A DNA stretch of 64,000 nt from Apostichopus japonicus. Its lineage: Eukaryota > Echinodermata > Holothuroidea > Aspidochirotida > Stichopodidae. The notes under the pieces were generated by a model, which ran no database searches, was not told where the DNA came from, and was given only the letters and a program-made list of their open reading frames with translations. The stretch spans positions 6,752,501 through 6,816,500 of the forward strand of contig NC_092569.1 in the NCBI RefSeq assembly GCF_037975245.1, read 5' to 3'. Position numbers and translations under genes: made by a program. Shown piece after piece: positions 1-13,124 of the stretch (position 1 is the first letter of the stretch; each line of letters opens with the position of its first letter).

Positions 1-99
1 CTGTACTGACTGATTTTTTTTTTATGAAAGTTCAAATGTATTAATGTGGGCACATGGTGTCCACAATAGCAAGCAGTGATACAATCCCTGGTAGAAATT

Positions 100-540
100 C
101 CAGTAGAACCCAGTTAAAAAAATCAACTAGGTTCTACTAGGGCCTACTATGTTTAACTGGTTTTTAACTGAGTGTGTTTAACTGGGTCTAACTGGATTCC
201 AACTGGGCTATGCTGAACATGAGCTAGGTTCAACTGGGTTTACACAATGTTCAACTGGGTTTGTTCAGGCCCAACTGAGTTTGAACTATGTTTGAACTGA
301 TCCAGTTGGGCTTCAACTAGGTTTCACTGGTTTTTGCACTAGCCCAACTGGTTTTGCACTGGCCCAACTGGGTTTGGACTATTGGCTGGTGAACTGACCC
401 AGTTGGGGTTTAACTAGGTTTCACTGGTTTGCACAAGCCCAACTGGGTTCGAACTATGTTTACTGGTGAACTTGTCCTGTTGGGGTTGAACTAGGTTTCA
501 CACTGGCCCATCTGGGTTTGGACTATGTTGACTGCTTTTA
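100..540. repeat. Left subterminal repeat arm of the foldback-like element
   Basis: Irregular short repeats of the type CAACTGGGTTTGAACTATG and TTTCACTGGTTTGCAC recur through this region. They are the reverse-complement counterpart of the array at 4250-4560, so the two arms could pair. The left array is more diverged and less regular than the right one. Confidence 0.75.
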
Positions 541-1606
541 TTTTAGGCGTAATTATCAAGAATATTATAATGTAAGTTCGTAAGCAGTAACCGTATCGTA
601 ATATATTGAAAATGCTAAATTAGCCAAATTAAGAGGGGTTTAAAATAAATCTTTGTCATATTTATCACAGTTATGATTAAACGATTACATTTTTGTACCG
701 CAATGATTAAAAGTATAAAATATTTCCTATATAATACATTTGAAAAAAATTATGTTATACTTTGTTCGTCGATTTGAACAATTGGTAGGCAAAATGCCTT
801 CCTAGTGCAAAATAGTATGATCCGACTAAATTTGGCTTTGACATTTGTCCCTTGTGTACACTGTGTAGATCAGTGCTTGTGTGAGCGCTAAATTTATAAA
901 TTCCGAATCCGCAAACCACATACGCCAACAGAAGCTTCGCAGAATAATCGCATTTTTAACCGATTTTGCCAACAATTTTAAATTATTACCGCGGCTAAGT
1001 TCCCTCCTTTGTGATCTTGCAGTATCTTTATATTATTGACACATACTTGGAACATAACAATTGATTGTAAACGTGCTCTTTATCATAAATATTTGAATTG
1101 AACAGAAACTTTATATATAGGTCAGTGACTTGGGACTATAGTATAGGCTAGGCCTAACAAACCGGTTCCCTACTAGGTATGCCACATGGTACAATTACTA
1201 ACGTTAGACATATCCTAACGTTATAGTTGCCTAGCTTATAGGGGCCTAACCTAGTTATACTCAAGTTAACACCGATATTTAGCCGCATGATTTAAGGAAA
1301 GTTATCGTCAACTAGCAAACATAATAGCAGTTTTTAAAATTTACGCAATTGCCTTGATTGTTGTTTCAAACATGAAGTGTCCAATTGGCATTTAACATAC
1401 TTTGCAAAAGTCATTAGCCTAGTGAAGTGTACAGCATTACACGTATATGCTACAAATGTGAGGATGCCCTACACTGAACATTATGAACATATGATTAAAC
1501 TATCAATCTAATTTCAAGTGAGGCTTCATTTGTACAGTGTAAGATGGTCAGCTCTTACATAAAGTTTTGTTTTGTACCATAGTTTTACTTGTTTATTAGT
1601 GCACTG

Positions 1607-3167
1607 CCACTAACAGTGACAATCACCCTATCCTTAGGGAGGAAGTAGAAGCAGCTGTTAGATCACTGAAAAAGGACAAGTCAGCAGGAGTGGATAACAT
1701 CCCAGCAGAGCTGATTCAAGCAGGGGAGAAGCTGCCATCAACACACTACACACAATCTGCAAAAAGATCTGGCAGACAGGAAACTGGCCCACACCATGGA
1801 CACAGTCTTTGGTCATCACCCTTCCAAAGAAAAGCAATTTGCAACAGTGCCAGAACTATCGCACAATCAGCCTCATCTGCCACCCGAGTAAAGTAATGCT
1901 AAAGATCTTGCTAAACCGACTGAAACCACAAGCAGAAGCAATCATTGCGGAGGAGCAGGCTGGATTTAGAGCTGGTCGCAGCACGACAGAGCAGATCTTC
2001 AATCTCAGAATACTGTGCGAACGTTACCTACAACACCAGCAAGACCTCTACCATGTCTTTATAGACTTCAAAAAGGCTTTTGATAGAGTCTGGCATGCGG
2101 CTCTATGGGCAACTATGAGACACTACAACTTCAATGTCAACCTCACTAGAGTGATCCAACAGCTTTATGACAAAGCCACCAGCGCAGTCATCTTCAATGG
2201 TGCAATAGGGGAGCGGTTCAGGACAACAGTCGGAGTCCGGCAAGGTTGCTTGCTCGCCTACTCTCTTCAACGTTTTCCTCGAGAAAATCATGTCGGATGC
2301 TCTAGATATGCATGAAGGGACAGTGAGCATCGGTGGCAGAACATGTAACAACTTACGTTTTGCCGATGACATTGATGCCCTTGCAGGAAAAGAAGAAGAG
2401 CTCTCCAGTCTAGTGGGACGCCTCGACAAGACCTCGGCAGCCTACGGGATGGAGATCAATGCACAAAAAACCAAGCTGATGACCAATAGCAGCGATGGCA
2501 TCAACATAGACATCAGGGCCAATGGCGAAAAGCTGGAAACGGTTCAGAGCTTCAAGTACCTGGGAGCAATAGTAACAAATGAAGGTTCAAAGCCAGAAAT
2601 ACTCTCCAGGATTGCACAGACAACATCAGCAGTAACGAAACTGAAGATAATTTGGAAGGACAGGAACATCACCCTCCGGTCGAAGATCCGACTGATGCGC
2701 TCCCTTGTCACCTCCATATTCCTCTACGCCTGTGAGTCATGGACCCTGACAGCAGACATCGAAAGGAGGATACAAGCTGTAGAATGAGATGTTTCCGCAG
2801 ACTCCTCAATATATCCTACAGGGACCACATCTCCAATCAAGAAGTGAGGAAAAGAATTGGCCAGGTTATCGGGCCCTACGATGACCTCCTCACCATTGTG
2901 ACAAAACGCAAATTGAGATGGTATGGCCATGTCACAAGATCTACAGGACTGGCTAAGACGATACTGCAGGGCACGGTACCGGGAGGAAGAAGGAGAGGCA
3001 GACAGAGGAAAAGATGGGAGGACAACATCCCAGAGTGGACGGGCCTCAAACTGCCTGATGCCCTTCGAGAGGCCGAGGACAGGAAGAAGTGGAAAGAAAT
3101 AGTTGGGAGGGCATCTGTGGCGCCCCTAAGGTCTACCAGACTCCGGGATAGGTGAGGTGAGGTGAGG
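1607..3167 (+). pseudogene. 5'-truncated, frameshifted non-LTR retrotransposon (RT and C-terminal region)
   Basis: Conceptual fragments in several frames give successive pieces of a LINE reverse transcriptase. There is a start-like block with KKDKSAGVDNIPAELI near 1670-1720, an EEQAGFR...FIDFKKAFDRVW block (about 1947-2100), GVRQGCLL (about 2240), the catalytic FADD motif in LRFADDID (about 2359-2380), and a C-terminal RKLRWYGHVTR...GGRRRGRQRKRWEDNI block (about 2908-3035). At least three frameshifts (near 1725, 2255 and 2785) break it. The 3' end is a short GGTGA tandem (3151-3167). The insertion is flanked by a 10-bp target-site duplication, TAGTGCACTG (1597-1606 and 3168-3177). Clade is not resolved; RTE or CR1/L2-like is likely. 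Confidence 0.9.
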
Positions 3168-3177
3168 TAGTGCACTG

Positions 3178-4160
3178 TGCAGTGCTCACTGTACAGAGGG
3201 TTATACATTTGTACAGTATATTTGTATGTTGTATTGTGGCAGCAAAAGGGTTGATTAAAATCTTTCTCTCTTCTGGGTTGCTAGGCAACTATCTTGTTCT
3301 TCCTGGAAATTAGCCCTCATAGGAAATGGGGTCTGTGTGTATATATTTTAGGAACCAAAGGAGTTTTGTGAGGGTACAGTATAGGGAGTTGGCAATTGGC
3401 TATGAGTATCTGAGCAAGGCAGTTGTAAAAGAAGAGAAAGATAGTTTAATGGCTGGATAGTTTATTTTTAACCTTAATTTACATAGTTCAAGTTACTGTA
3501 GACCTTATTATTTTATGGAAGTTGTGATATTCAACTGACCGTCTGGGACACTATTTATTATAAAGGATACTATTTACTATAAAGGATACTGTTTTACAAT
3601 AAAGGATATTCCAGGACACCATCACCTATAAATAAAGGACATTATTTTACTACAAAGGATATTGACATTATTTTACTGAAAGGATACCCTGGAACACTAT
3701 TTCATATAAATTAAAGGATACTTTTTTGCTGGGATTGGACATTCATAATACCATTTATTGGGTTCAACTATACTGATGTTGTAGAAATCTGATGTCGTGG
3801 AAGGTCTGAGGTCGTAGAATACTTGATGTCACCAGCAGGCCAACTCACCAGAACAGACTTTAAAATTAAGTGTATTTCTTTATATTTTGGGTGCGCACCT
3901 CACGACTGCAAGTTGTTTCATTTAATTCTTTGACTGGGCCCAGATCAGCTGTACATTGTTTGTTATTCATAATTATAATTTCTTTTGATCCAGTCCAGTT
4001 GAGTTCTCCATTTTTATATGTGTCTTGCTCTGTGTTAGGTCATCACACCAAACCCAGAGTTCTCTGATCAAAAACAAACATTTATTTTCAGTGGCTAACA
4101 CCCTTACATACAGTATAGATCTACTGTTAACAAATGAAAACTTCTTATAGTGTGGTGTTA
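3178..4160. other. Interior of foldback-like element, no gene
   Basis: No coding potential recognised. At about 3541-3725 an irregular tandem of ATAAAGGATACTATTTAC-like units occurs, with roughly five or six degenerate repeats. Confidence 0.5.
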
Positions 4161-4249
4161 TATAAGTGTAGATAAAACCAGTTGAGAATCCCAGTTCAAA
4201 CTATTTAAAAATATAAGAAGTAAAACATAGTTCAACAAGTTTAACCCAG

Positions 4250-4560
4250 CTGCAAAACATATTTGACCCAGTTGAACCCAGTAAAACATAGTTGACCCAG
4301 TAAAACATAGTTGAACCAGTTGGACCCAGTAAAACATAGTTGAACCAGTTGGACCCAGTAAAACATAGTTGAACCAGTTGGACCCAGTAAACATAGTTGA
4401 ACCAGTTGGACCCAGTAAAACATAGTTGAACCAGTTGGACCCAGTAAACATAGTTGAACCAGTTGGACCCAGTAAAACATAGTTGAACTTGAACCAGTTG
4501 AACCCAGTAAACCATAGTTGAACCAGATTGAACCCAGTAAAACATAGTTGAACCAGTTGG
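4250..4560. repeat. ~30-bp tandem array, right arm of the foldback-like element
   Basis: About ten units of the form CATAGTTGAACCAGTTGG followed by ACCCAGTAAAA (29-31 bp). The array gives open frames on the minus strand in all three phases (about 4158-4574), encoding repetitive WVQLVQLCFTGSN-like peptides. These open frames follow from the repeat unit and I do not regard them as genes. Confidence 0.9.
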
Positions 4561-4657
4561 GAACCCCAGTTCAACCTAGTTCAAATTTGGGCCAATTTCC
4601 GTATAGAAAATTCCAGTTGAACTCAGTTCAAAAGTTCAACTGGAATTTTCACCAGGG

Positions 4658-5515
4658 ATGTACAGTTATGGTTACATCTGTTGTAAATTTACACCTTCCA
4701 TGTTTAATGAAACATTCTTTACAGTTTCAGACAATTGATTTGCAAAACTCCAGGCCTAAGTACTAGCCCAATAATGAGTATAAAAAGACACATATGCCTA
4801 CCTAACATGGCTGCATAATGTTTACATCCCCGAGCCAAACTTTCAGTATTCAACCAACCCTACTAGTAGTAGTACTACGCAGCATACTGTACATGTATGC
4901 TGTACTCTCATTAGCAGCACCGGGGTAGTACATTATATAGCCAACACACTGTACATATGGGTTGTTAGGATTCTATGGGTGTAAATCACCGCAACACAAC
5001 GCACAATACGGTTTAGGCAGTTCCGCGAATTCCAACGACACATGCACAGAATGGACTGGATTTTTGACATATATTTCTTCGTTACAAAATTCTCACCACG
5101 TTTTTTGTTCCTTGCAATAGTTCCGAACAGTATTCTTCTTCGATATGTTGTGGAGCTTCATTTTTGGCTCGTTTAACAGGCTCGAAATGATACGGTTCTA
5201 TGACTAACACTAACAATCACACCTCAGGTTCACCCTCAACGTTCGGTTCAATATGGGCATGATCATCGACTTCACTCTCTGCTTCGAATATGAGAAATGG
5301 CACTCTAATTCTAGCCCAATTTCACTGCCTGATGAAGAAAGAACCACTATCACTTTGAACTCGGTTGCCTCATTTGGGTCTAGATCTGCCATTCCACGGG
5401 AAATTTAGATTTGATTTCGCATTGACTTGTTATCGATTTTTTGTGTGTAGTATGTATACTTGTCGAATGTGTACGAACGTGTATATATGTTCGGAGGAAG
5501 CAGCGAGAGCAAATC
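4658..5515. other. Duplicated non-coding DNA upstream of GPCR copy 1
   Basis: Matches 19446-19713 plus 22432-23012 of copy 2. The difference is the 2.7-kb insertion that splits copy 2 at a CACCGGGG site; the intact site in copy 1 lies near 4920. No gene recognised. Confidence 0.7.
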
Positions 5516-5561
5516 GTGTTCCTAACATGACGTCATCATGACGTCATGAGATTAGGAACAC
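5516..5561. repeat. Imperfect palindrome with two TGACGTCA sites (copy 1)
   Basis: The segment reads GTGTTCCTAAC ... TTAGGAACAC around two perfect 8-bp CRE-type palindromes TGACGTCA (5528-5535 and 5539-5546), 11 bp apart. It can fold as a hairpin and lies about 1.9 kb upstream of the GPCR start. A similar end (TGACGTCATATTAGGAACAC) occurs at 16821-16840, so it is more likely a transposon terminus than a promoter element. Confidence 0.6.
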
Positions 5562-5728
5562 TTTCGGGCGAGCGAACATTTCAAGCCCCGCCGAGAGGGT
5601 AAATTAATTCTCAACTTCCGACTAGAAAAATCAAGTTTTTAGCTGGCAGAATGGTTGATATATGTTCAAGAGAACATGCTTAGATGGATCCCAAAAAGAT
5701 TGGATGTTGACATTTTCGTGTAATGGCC

Positions 5729-5922
5729 ACTTTAAATGACACTGCCGGTCAAATGACCGTAGTTTCGCAAAAGAAAACATTACAAAAACCGAGCGTTTTC
5801 ATTGTATTTTACCCTACAGATGGGATATTCGGCCGGCCTTATCAATCACACATACATTAATTTATCATTACGGTGGCCGAGAAATTCGGATGTTTGACAT
5901 CACTTTGAGTACGCGCTAATAA
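5729..5922 (+). repeat. Left arm of inverted repeat flanking GPCR copy 1
   Basis: This ~190-bp block (ACTTTAAATGACACTGCC ... GGCCGGCCTTATC ... GAGTACGCGC) is partly repeated in inverted orientation at 15463-15569. In copy 2 it is repeated more fully at 35446-35523 plus 35925-36031. The GPCR therefore lies between oppositely oriented copies of the same sequence. Confidence 0.7.
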
Positions 5923-6945
5923 TATCAGTTAATAAAATACTAATAGGATAATAATAATAATAATAATCTCATCGCATTTGATACCTATAAGGTCTTTCTC
6001 GAATCAACCAAACAAATGGAAATATTAAACAGTAAGATCTGCAATTCCAAAATTTTGTATGCTTTGTATGTGTTTCATTTATGACAGAGCATTATCAAAA
6101 TGCTTTACCAGATGAACTCAAACTTTGCGAGTTGGTGGTCGTATTTACACCTCAACTGGTCTGATCAATCTGTGTATATATTAGTTTCGACAAATCAAGA
6201 GGTTAATCAGTCAAACGAAATTTTTATTATCATTCAGATCTTTTTGCCGTCATGGATGAGCCGTTAAGATCATATAGTTTCCACAAACCTTTATGACGAC
6301 ATTTGCTTCTTTAACGAATAATCATGATCCCATAAAGCTGTTTTGCTCATACGTGTTTTCCTCTTCTTATAGCGAGGGCGTAGTTGTCAAATTGTCGATG
6401 GACAAGCAATGTAAAGAATGCAGGTTCTAGACCTGACCGATCATTTACGTTGTCCTTGGCAATGACACTTTATTATACATTTTATCACTCATGTTCGTAC
6501 TTCGTACTGCCACCCTTTAAAAGTTGTTTCATCCCAGAGACATTCCACATCTCTTGAGATGTATAACTTGTAAAAGATAGTTAGTTTTGGCTACACACTA
6601 TAGAAATAGATGTGAGAGTTTGAGCTTTAGTGCTCCGGCCGGCCATTGTTTTGAACATTTCACACTTGGGTGTATGTGTGAGACAAGTAACTAATCACTT
6701 GGGATTAATTGCTGAAAAGTCGTTGAGAAGACCTTTGCCGTGAAGCAAGACTTTAAACCTTCAGCTTTAACTTTAGTTCTTAGGTTTACCGTATTATGTT
6801 CAATGCAATCTCGACCATGTAGTACAACGTTTATAACGATGTGCTTAACTGAATAGCTTCAAATTAGTCTTTCTAAAAATTGCTATAGAATTGGTAATTA
6901 GAATGGAATTTACTTTCAGTTACAAGAGTTCGCGCAATGTGCAAT

Positions 6946-6948
<3 letters not shown>

Positions 6949-7010
<62 letters not shown>
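6949..7010. repeat. (TA)n microsatellite
   Basis: About 60 bp of uninterrupted TA repeats, shorter and interrupted in copy 2 (about 24512-24546). Confidence 0.95.
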
Positions 7011-7013
<3 letters not shown>

Positions 7014-7456
7014 ATACATGTAATTAGCAAGTGTGAAGTCACTGTCGCAATCGTCGTTATATTACTCAGTATTCTAATTGGCTGTTGTGAGTTCTGTTTC
7101 TTTTGATATAAGATCTTACGTCATCAGCGTATCCCTGGGAACGCAGTTTTCTTTCCGATGACAATATACAGGAAATTTGCGTGACAAGAAGCTGTTAAAA
7201 CATATATTCTGTTGAAAGCGAATGGTGTTCTCAAAGTGAAAACGTAGTGATTGTTTACAAGCAATTGCAAATATTTCTAAAGGGTAAAAGGGGGTCTAGG
7301 AAAATTGTTATTTTATTAAATGCTAGCAACTCACTCCATCTATTTCAGCTTATTAGAACATCTCGTACGTTTATACGAGATTAAAACCACTGGATTTTAG
7401 AATATTTTTACGGGATTTTCGACGAGCGTCTGCAAGACGTAAATTGCATTTTAAAG

Positions 7457-8572
7457 ATGGATGCTAATGAAACAATACCTGTTTCGAACGAAAACAATAT
7501 TTGGTCAGCGAAAGATCTCCTCCGAATAATGTATCTCATTTTTGGACTTCTTGGGGTCTTTGGCAACGGTCTGGTTATATACGTATTTCTTAGAGTTCGT
7601 TCATTAATGAACTTTACGAACCTCTTTATTGGGAACCAGTCCCTTATAGATTTGGTTTCCTCGATCTTTCTGCTATTAAGCAAGTATCGAGATGAGAACT
7701 CCGATCAGGGACAGAGCAGCCTCGGTGTAGGTAAATTAAAATGTCTCTTTTGGTCCTCCGATTACGTCTTTTGGGCACTCTTGGCAGCTTCAACAACTAA
7801 TCTCGTGTTCCTTACATTGGAGCGATACATGGCTCTCGTACTACCTGTGACATATCGCAACCGTGTCAACTGGCACAGCGCAAAAGTTGCTGCTGTGTTC
7901 GCCTGGATTTTTGGATTTATTTTACAATTATATTGGCCAGCAGTTCATCAATGGACAGAAACGTCTTGTTATCCAGACTGGCGAAGTCCTCTTCTTCAAG
8001 CCGTTTTGGGTATACTTATTTTCTTGATCAAACATTTAATCCCTATCATGGTTATGGTCTTTGTCTACGTTGGAATCGTGATGAAGCTTAACACTAAGAT
8101 CTCTCCCAGCTTGACAACGACAGAAACTAACAAGATTTCAAATCAGAAGCGCCAAGACGAGCATGGTTCATCGCAACCGCCAAAGGACGACTCACAGCTC
8201 AATGATAGACAAAACACGGAACCACCGGTGGTCGGCCGTCCCAAGGGATCGGACCCCAAGCAGTCTGAATTACACCACAGAGTGCGAAGAAATGTGATTA
8301 AGACATTGCTCTTGGTTGGCATTATTTTTACCGTCTGCTCGACGCCTAACCAAGTCACATTCCTTTGCTATAACTTGGGAATATATCAGTTGGACTTCAA
8401 CGGAAACGTCTATGTGTTCGGTGTACTCCTAGCTTTTTGTAACATTTGGATCAATCCGTTCATTTATACCTTCAAATATCGGAAATTCCAGCAGGGATTA
8501 CGCAAGATATTTGGTCTGAAACCGTCTAATGACCCTGTAGCCAGTGCGTCTACCACCATTAGAAGAGGCTAA
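7457..8572 (+). CDS. Class A (rhodopsin-like) GPCR, copy 1, toggle-switch Trp lost
   Basis: An intronless 371-residue seven-transmembrane receptor. Class A landmarks: N37 (TM1 GN), D65 (TM2), C96 at the top of TM3 and C171 in loop 2 (disulfide pair), E122-R123-Y124 (DRY equivalent), W150 (TM4), P196 (TM5), C294-S295-T296-P297 (TM6) and N333-P334-F335-I336-Y337 (NPxxY), followed by a basic helix 8. N4-E-T6 is an N-glycosylation sequon. Loop 3 (about 211-275) is long and hydrophilic. The TM6 CWxP motif is altered: codon 8339-8341 is TCG (Ser) where copy 2 has TGG (Trp). Other differences from copy 2 are L74I, K214R, P267L, H274Q and P360S (copy 1 residue first). The start fits because TM1 follows a short extracellular tail; an AATAAA lies at 8903-8908. 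Ligand unknown; a peptide-type receptor is a guess. The open frame is intact, so altered signalling is possible. Confidence 0.93.
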   Translation: MDANETIPVSNENNIWSAKDLLRIMYLIFGLLGVFGNGLVIYVFLRVRSLMNFTNLFIGNQSLIDLVSSIFLLLSKYRDENSDQGQSSLGVGKLKCLFWSSDYVFWALLAASTTNLVFLTLERYMALVLPVTYRNRVNWHSAKVAAVFAWIFGFILQLYWPAVHQWTETSCYPDWRSPLLQAVLGILIFLIKHLIPIMVMVFVYVGIVMKLNTKISPSLTTTETNKISNQKRQDEHGSSQPPKDDSQLNDRQNTEPPVVGRPKGSDPKQSELHHRVRRNVIKTLLLVGIIFTVCSTPNQVTFLCYNLGIYQLDFNGNVYVFGVLLAFCNIWINPFIYTFKYRKFQQGLRKIFGLKPSNDPVASASTTIRRG

Positions 8573-11500
8573 CGTGCGATTACTCAGACGAGAGACGAAA
8601 AACGTTGACTTTGTTGACCTATGAATTGCTACTAATCGCCCCTTCTCCCCTCACATCAATGGCATCTTCGGTCTCTACAGTGGGGATACGATGCAGTTAA
8701 CAAGTGCATGGGAGTATCAACAAAAAGACCATCGTGTCCCAGATCAGTTCTGTCATTTCTTATGTTGACTTTGATACATTTTGCAAACAATTTAAAACTG
8801 AAAACAGTTTTGTTTACAATATATTGGTCAATGTTCGACATCTTCACCATGCAGTTCATCGGTTGTATAAGTAGTCATATATAATGACAAGAAACTACAA
8901 CAAATAAAAGAGTTGGCTTTGCGTTTTACATGTTAATTGATGGTTTAAAGATGATGTTTGCATATTTCTTTGTTTAAACTCGAACATAGTAGTGAATAAC
9001 TAGCTTAAAGTTAACGTTCATTCCGATGAAAACAAATGGAAGAGTATCTTAGTTTGATTGCAATTGTAAGCTGTATTATTTTGAGAACCGTATAAATTTT
9101 CTTGCAATTTAGTCAAATTTCCATGAACCGTTTACTAAACTGTGGAAGCTACTTTAAAAAAGGGGAGGGAGATGGCTGAATGTGCTAACACTCCTCTTTT
9201 TGTCATTGTAAAAAGATCTCTCAATGCTATCAAAATACTGGAAAGAACTTCTAACTTCCGGTGTCGAAAGTTGATCATTTAACAAAATTGCTGGGATTTT
9301 CTGTTTCTTTAGGTCTAAAACACTTTCTCATAGCGTTTCTTATAGTAAAGACTTTAAGCTTTGAAATCTGCCGATATTTTATGAATGTTATCTGGCAACG
9401 ATTAGTGATGCCATCACGTCAAATTAAGTTGTAAATATTTTTGTTTTTCTTAATAATATTCGAAATCATTCCCCACAAGGAAAAAATACTTTTCTATACA
9501 AAGAAGTCAATTTTGATAGGCAAGTAAACATTCTTGATGTATCACATTTCAAAACTAAATGAACAACAACATTATAATAGGAAGAATATCCATGGTGATG
9601 ACATGAGTAAAGGATGGTCCAGCCAGTCAGCATAAGTTGTATCCTATCAACGATATATCGAGTGTGCTGGGACAAGAAATTACTTGAGATGATGATATTT
9701 CAATCAATAGCGTGGAATACTTTTTAATACTTTAAAGTAAATATTAACTTGTTTGCTATTATAAGAAAAGCCCCTTGAAAACATCGTTGCTAATATATCT
9801 TAACATATCTGGCAAATTAGTTTTCATTACATTTAATTTACTTGCAAACATTCAGTGTCACCGATAGTTTCAGAAGTCCATATGTCTAAGTTAGCGAACT
9901 TTAATTGGGCCTACACTGCTATACCGGATGTAAAGGTCATCATGTGTGACCCCAAATATGCTAGGAAGTCAATTAATGGTCACACATGTTCATACTTCGA
10001 ATAACCATTTTACTGCAACCTTTACATAGTTGTTTCCTCGCAGACACATCGCATTGTCTAATTGATCAGCGCCGTTTTCTCTGAATAATAAGGGGAGAAT
10101 GAGTAATGAAAGTAATCAATGTAGAAACCACATGGCGTCACATTACTTAATATTGTTTTATGCTTCAAAACGATTGTTAATTGAGAGATATCCAAAATTG
10201 TATCATATCATGGGTAATGCTTAGTCCAACAGAAAAACATAAAGGAAGATCGTGGGTGTTCTGTCTACAATTATTCCGGTTTACAATATATTTCAGTCCT
10301 TCACATAATATTACTCAATATAGTTTACACAATATTTCTGTAAGGCAACGTTCTTTTTTTAATTTATCGTTTCATTAAATTCAAATGACTATGCCAAAAC
10401 ATGTTTCTTTAACCTTATATTTGAACAGCAGAGCAGCCAGCCAAGAGCGAAATCAGCACCACTTTGTCTTGGAAATTTGCGCTGAAATCTTGACATGTTA
10501 TTTCAGATATTTAAATCGGATACTTCCGATTGATTTTTGTACGCCTGATTAGCTGTCCGAATTTTAAGAAAATAGGCATGTATAGACTAGTCTGCAATTT
10601 AGCCAGTTTGATCGTTAAGCTTCTGCATTTTGCAGGTATGAGCTTTACTCGTTTTTTTTTCTCGCAAAAGTACAAGTGTTATTGAAAATTCTAGCTGCGC
10701 TGCTAGGGATAATGTTTGGTATATGCCAGATCAATTTCATTCCTCGCAACTGCTCGAGATAATAATTATAATGTTGCTCGCCGTTCACTGAGTGGATTAG
10801 TTGTATAGTAAATACGGCGTTATGAGTGTAAACCACCCGGTGTTCTGGCCGGATTAACTCCAAAAACTCGTTCAATTAATCCACAGATTGTCAACGACAG
10901 ACGTTTCAACTATTGTAGGAACTATATGAAGCATTCTGAAGGCTATTATCATTGCTAAAGCCGTTCATGTCAATGAACAAAACAATCTCTAAACGCTACT
11001 TAATACTTCTCACTGTTAGTTTTCAAGATTTTATTTGTTTTTTTGTTTGTATATGCACACTTACATAGAACGACTACACAACTGTGTAACTGTACAAAAG
11101 GTACTAATGCCATATGTTCGGCTAATTAAGAGGCGTTTGCATTAAGAAGGGAAAAGCATTTTCACGGGCGGACAATATGCCTGCACAGATTGCTTATATC
11201 AACTCACGTGAAGTCAAGACAGCATATAAAGACATTATTTATTCATTGAAACATCGGAACATAATATGGCAAAAAACCCACATGCAACAGCAGTTTGAAA
11301 AATCAATGTAAATAAGGATGTTTTCATCATCGTTTTCACGTGTTGCCGTAGCATGATTTAAATTTTACGGATTTGCTTTTAAATTTCAGACAGTCACATT
11401 TAAAAGAATATTACTGTAACTTTCAAGGTTGTATTTCCTGTTCATATTAATGTTGTTCACAAATTTATATCACGAGCTCGCTCAAGTACAGTCATTTAAA

Positions 11501-11860
11501 TGTGTAAATACTCCATACAACATTTAAAAACAAAATTAACAATGATCTTGGTAGTTTTTGAACATAAAGATTAAGGAAATCCTGCTATGCAGACTCTCGA
11601 CCCAATTCATGATAGGTAGTATTATTAATTACCAGATATTAAACAATGATTGAGCGAGAAAAAAATCCAGCAAATCATGTAACCTTTAATGATATTAACC
11701 CGATAGTGGGGGGGGGGGAGGGGGGATTAGTTAGGTTTGAGGTGTGCACTGAATCGCACCTTATTTACAGTCAATGTTTATAACTTTTTATATGTTAAAG
11801 ATTTTGCGTCTATAAGATATATATATATTTAGATTATATTATATCATATTTATTATATGC

Positions 11861-11893
<33 letters not shown>
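8573..11893. other. Duplicated 3' flank of GPCR copy 1, no gene seen
   Basis: The first 330 bp may be 3' UTR, up to the AATAAA at 8903-8908. The rest matches 26108-29913 of copy 2 minus the SINE there (empty site at 9916-9923). No convincing coding sequence. A 76-codon minus-strand open frame (10645-10875) persists in copy 2, but its few changes alter the peptide freely. Confidence 0.65.
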
Positions 11894-11896
<3 letters not shown>

Positions 11897-12367
11897 GGAT
11901 GTGCCCACGCTGGGCGGCACCGGGCGGCCCGCCCAGCACTAAAAATTACATCCCAGCACTGTCTAAAAAAAACGTGAATCCCGCCCAATACTATTTTCAT
12001 CTAAAATCCCGAAATTCCTAACAATATATTCAACATAAATTGGGCCTAGCCTATGCCAAAATCATACAGACTAATAATCGTCAGTTACGCATGCGAGAAA
12101 CATTACTTACGGCTCTCAATCGGTCCCTTGTAAAATCTCTTTGAAACAAACTAATAACCAGGTACGTAATATATTTCACTAAAAAAAATATATATATATA
12201 AATTGTTAGCAATACTAGTACTTGTGTATGTGCTCTAAAAGCTACACAAGTGCCAGCATTTGGCATCTGAGCACCTTCAAAAATCTCAAGGGGCAGGGGG
12301 ACACCCCTCCCCCTTAGTCCCTCCCCCCAGTATACCCCCCGGCATTCACTAAATCCTGTGCACATCC

Positions 12368-12370
<3 letters not shown>
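11894..12370. mobile_element. CAGGGATGTGC-type MITE in TA microsatellite, copy 1
   Basis: Starts CAGGGATGTGCCCAC and ends GTGCACATCCCTG, giving inverted termini of about 13-15 bp. It is flanked on both sides by TA repeats, so an 8-bp TATATATA duplication is possible but cannot be proved. 477 bp, no coding capacity; an internal C-rich block (about 12285-12345) resembles one in the element at 49116-49582. The orthologous insertion is in copy 2 (29914-30396), so it predates the duplication. Confidence 0.8.
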
Positions 12371-12405
<35 letters not shown>

Positions 12406-13124
12406 GTATATATATAATTTTAAAAAATGTAAGTAATAAGCAAATGATCACTTGAACAATATTAAGAAATGCCCAAATTTGCTAACGTAAATGAATACAA
12501 GAATTCGACATTCACGTATTTATACAACGTGATCATTTTCTTTGCTTTGGGAATCTATAGATGGACGACGGCTAATGGATGGATGGATGAATGGAAAGAT
12601 ATATCTTGTATATAATTGTATAAGTTGATAAGTTATCTAGGATATCTAGGTTATCTAGCCATAAAACCAGAATAAATAAATTTTGAAATGCATATTACTT
12701 GAAGGTATTATTTCCTGCAAAATAAATAAATAAAACTTGATTGTATGTTCGCATCGTCCATATGCGGCAGTCGTGACGTAACAGAATAACAAGAGAGATT
12801 AGGCCTACTACTGTCATTGGTTGTTTTGATTATACCGTAATTGGAATTAGCATCATGTGACTTCTGTGAGTAGCCCAAATTAATAACGGACATCTTCATA
12901 TGACGATAACTGCATGCACTAATTGACTGTAATTATGTATCTCAGTCGAAACAGACAGGGCTCAAAGTCTGCTGATATTATCATTGGTTGATTGATAAAT
13001 TAATTAATTTATTGATAGGTTTGATAAATAATGATAGGTTAGGAGTAAACTAGAAGAAAACAGATGGTAATATTTTACAAGTATCTTGATATAAATCGTT
13101 TCTTTCCAACAGTGTTAGGTAAAC
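12371..13124. other. Non-coding, duplicated
   Basis: TA repeats at the left edge, then unique AT-rich DNA with short ATGGATGG and ATCTAGG repeats. It matches 30397-31181. No gene recognised. Confidence 0.6.

Larger units (their letters stand above)
86..4657. mobile_element. Foldback-like TIR element inserted in copy 1
   Basis: The ends are inverted: the left begins CCCTGGTAGAAATTCCAGT and the right, read backwards, begins CCCTGGTGAAAATTCCAGT. Copy 2 (near 19440-19450) has an uninterrupted site, acaatgtac, which becomes acaAT-element-ATgtac here. This fixes the borders and shows a 2-bp AT duplication. Both subterminal regions (about 100-540 and 4160-4600) carry many AACTGG/CCAGTT motifs in opposite orientation, giving long imperfect inverted arms as in foldback elements. 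No intact transposase is visible. The only coding trace is a nested LINE at 1607-3167. The superfamily is undetermined. Confidence 0.85.
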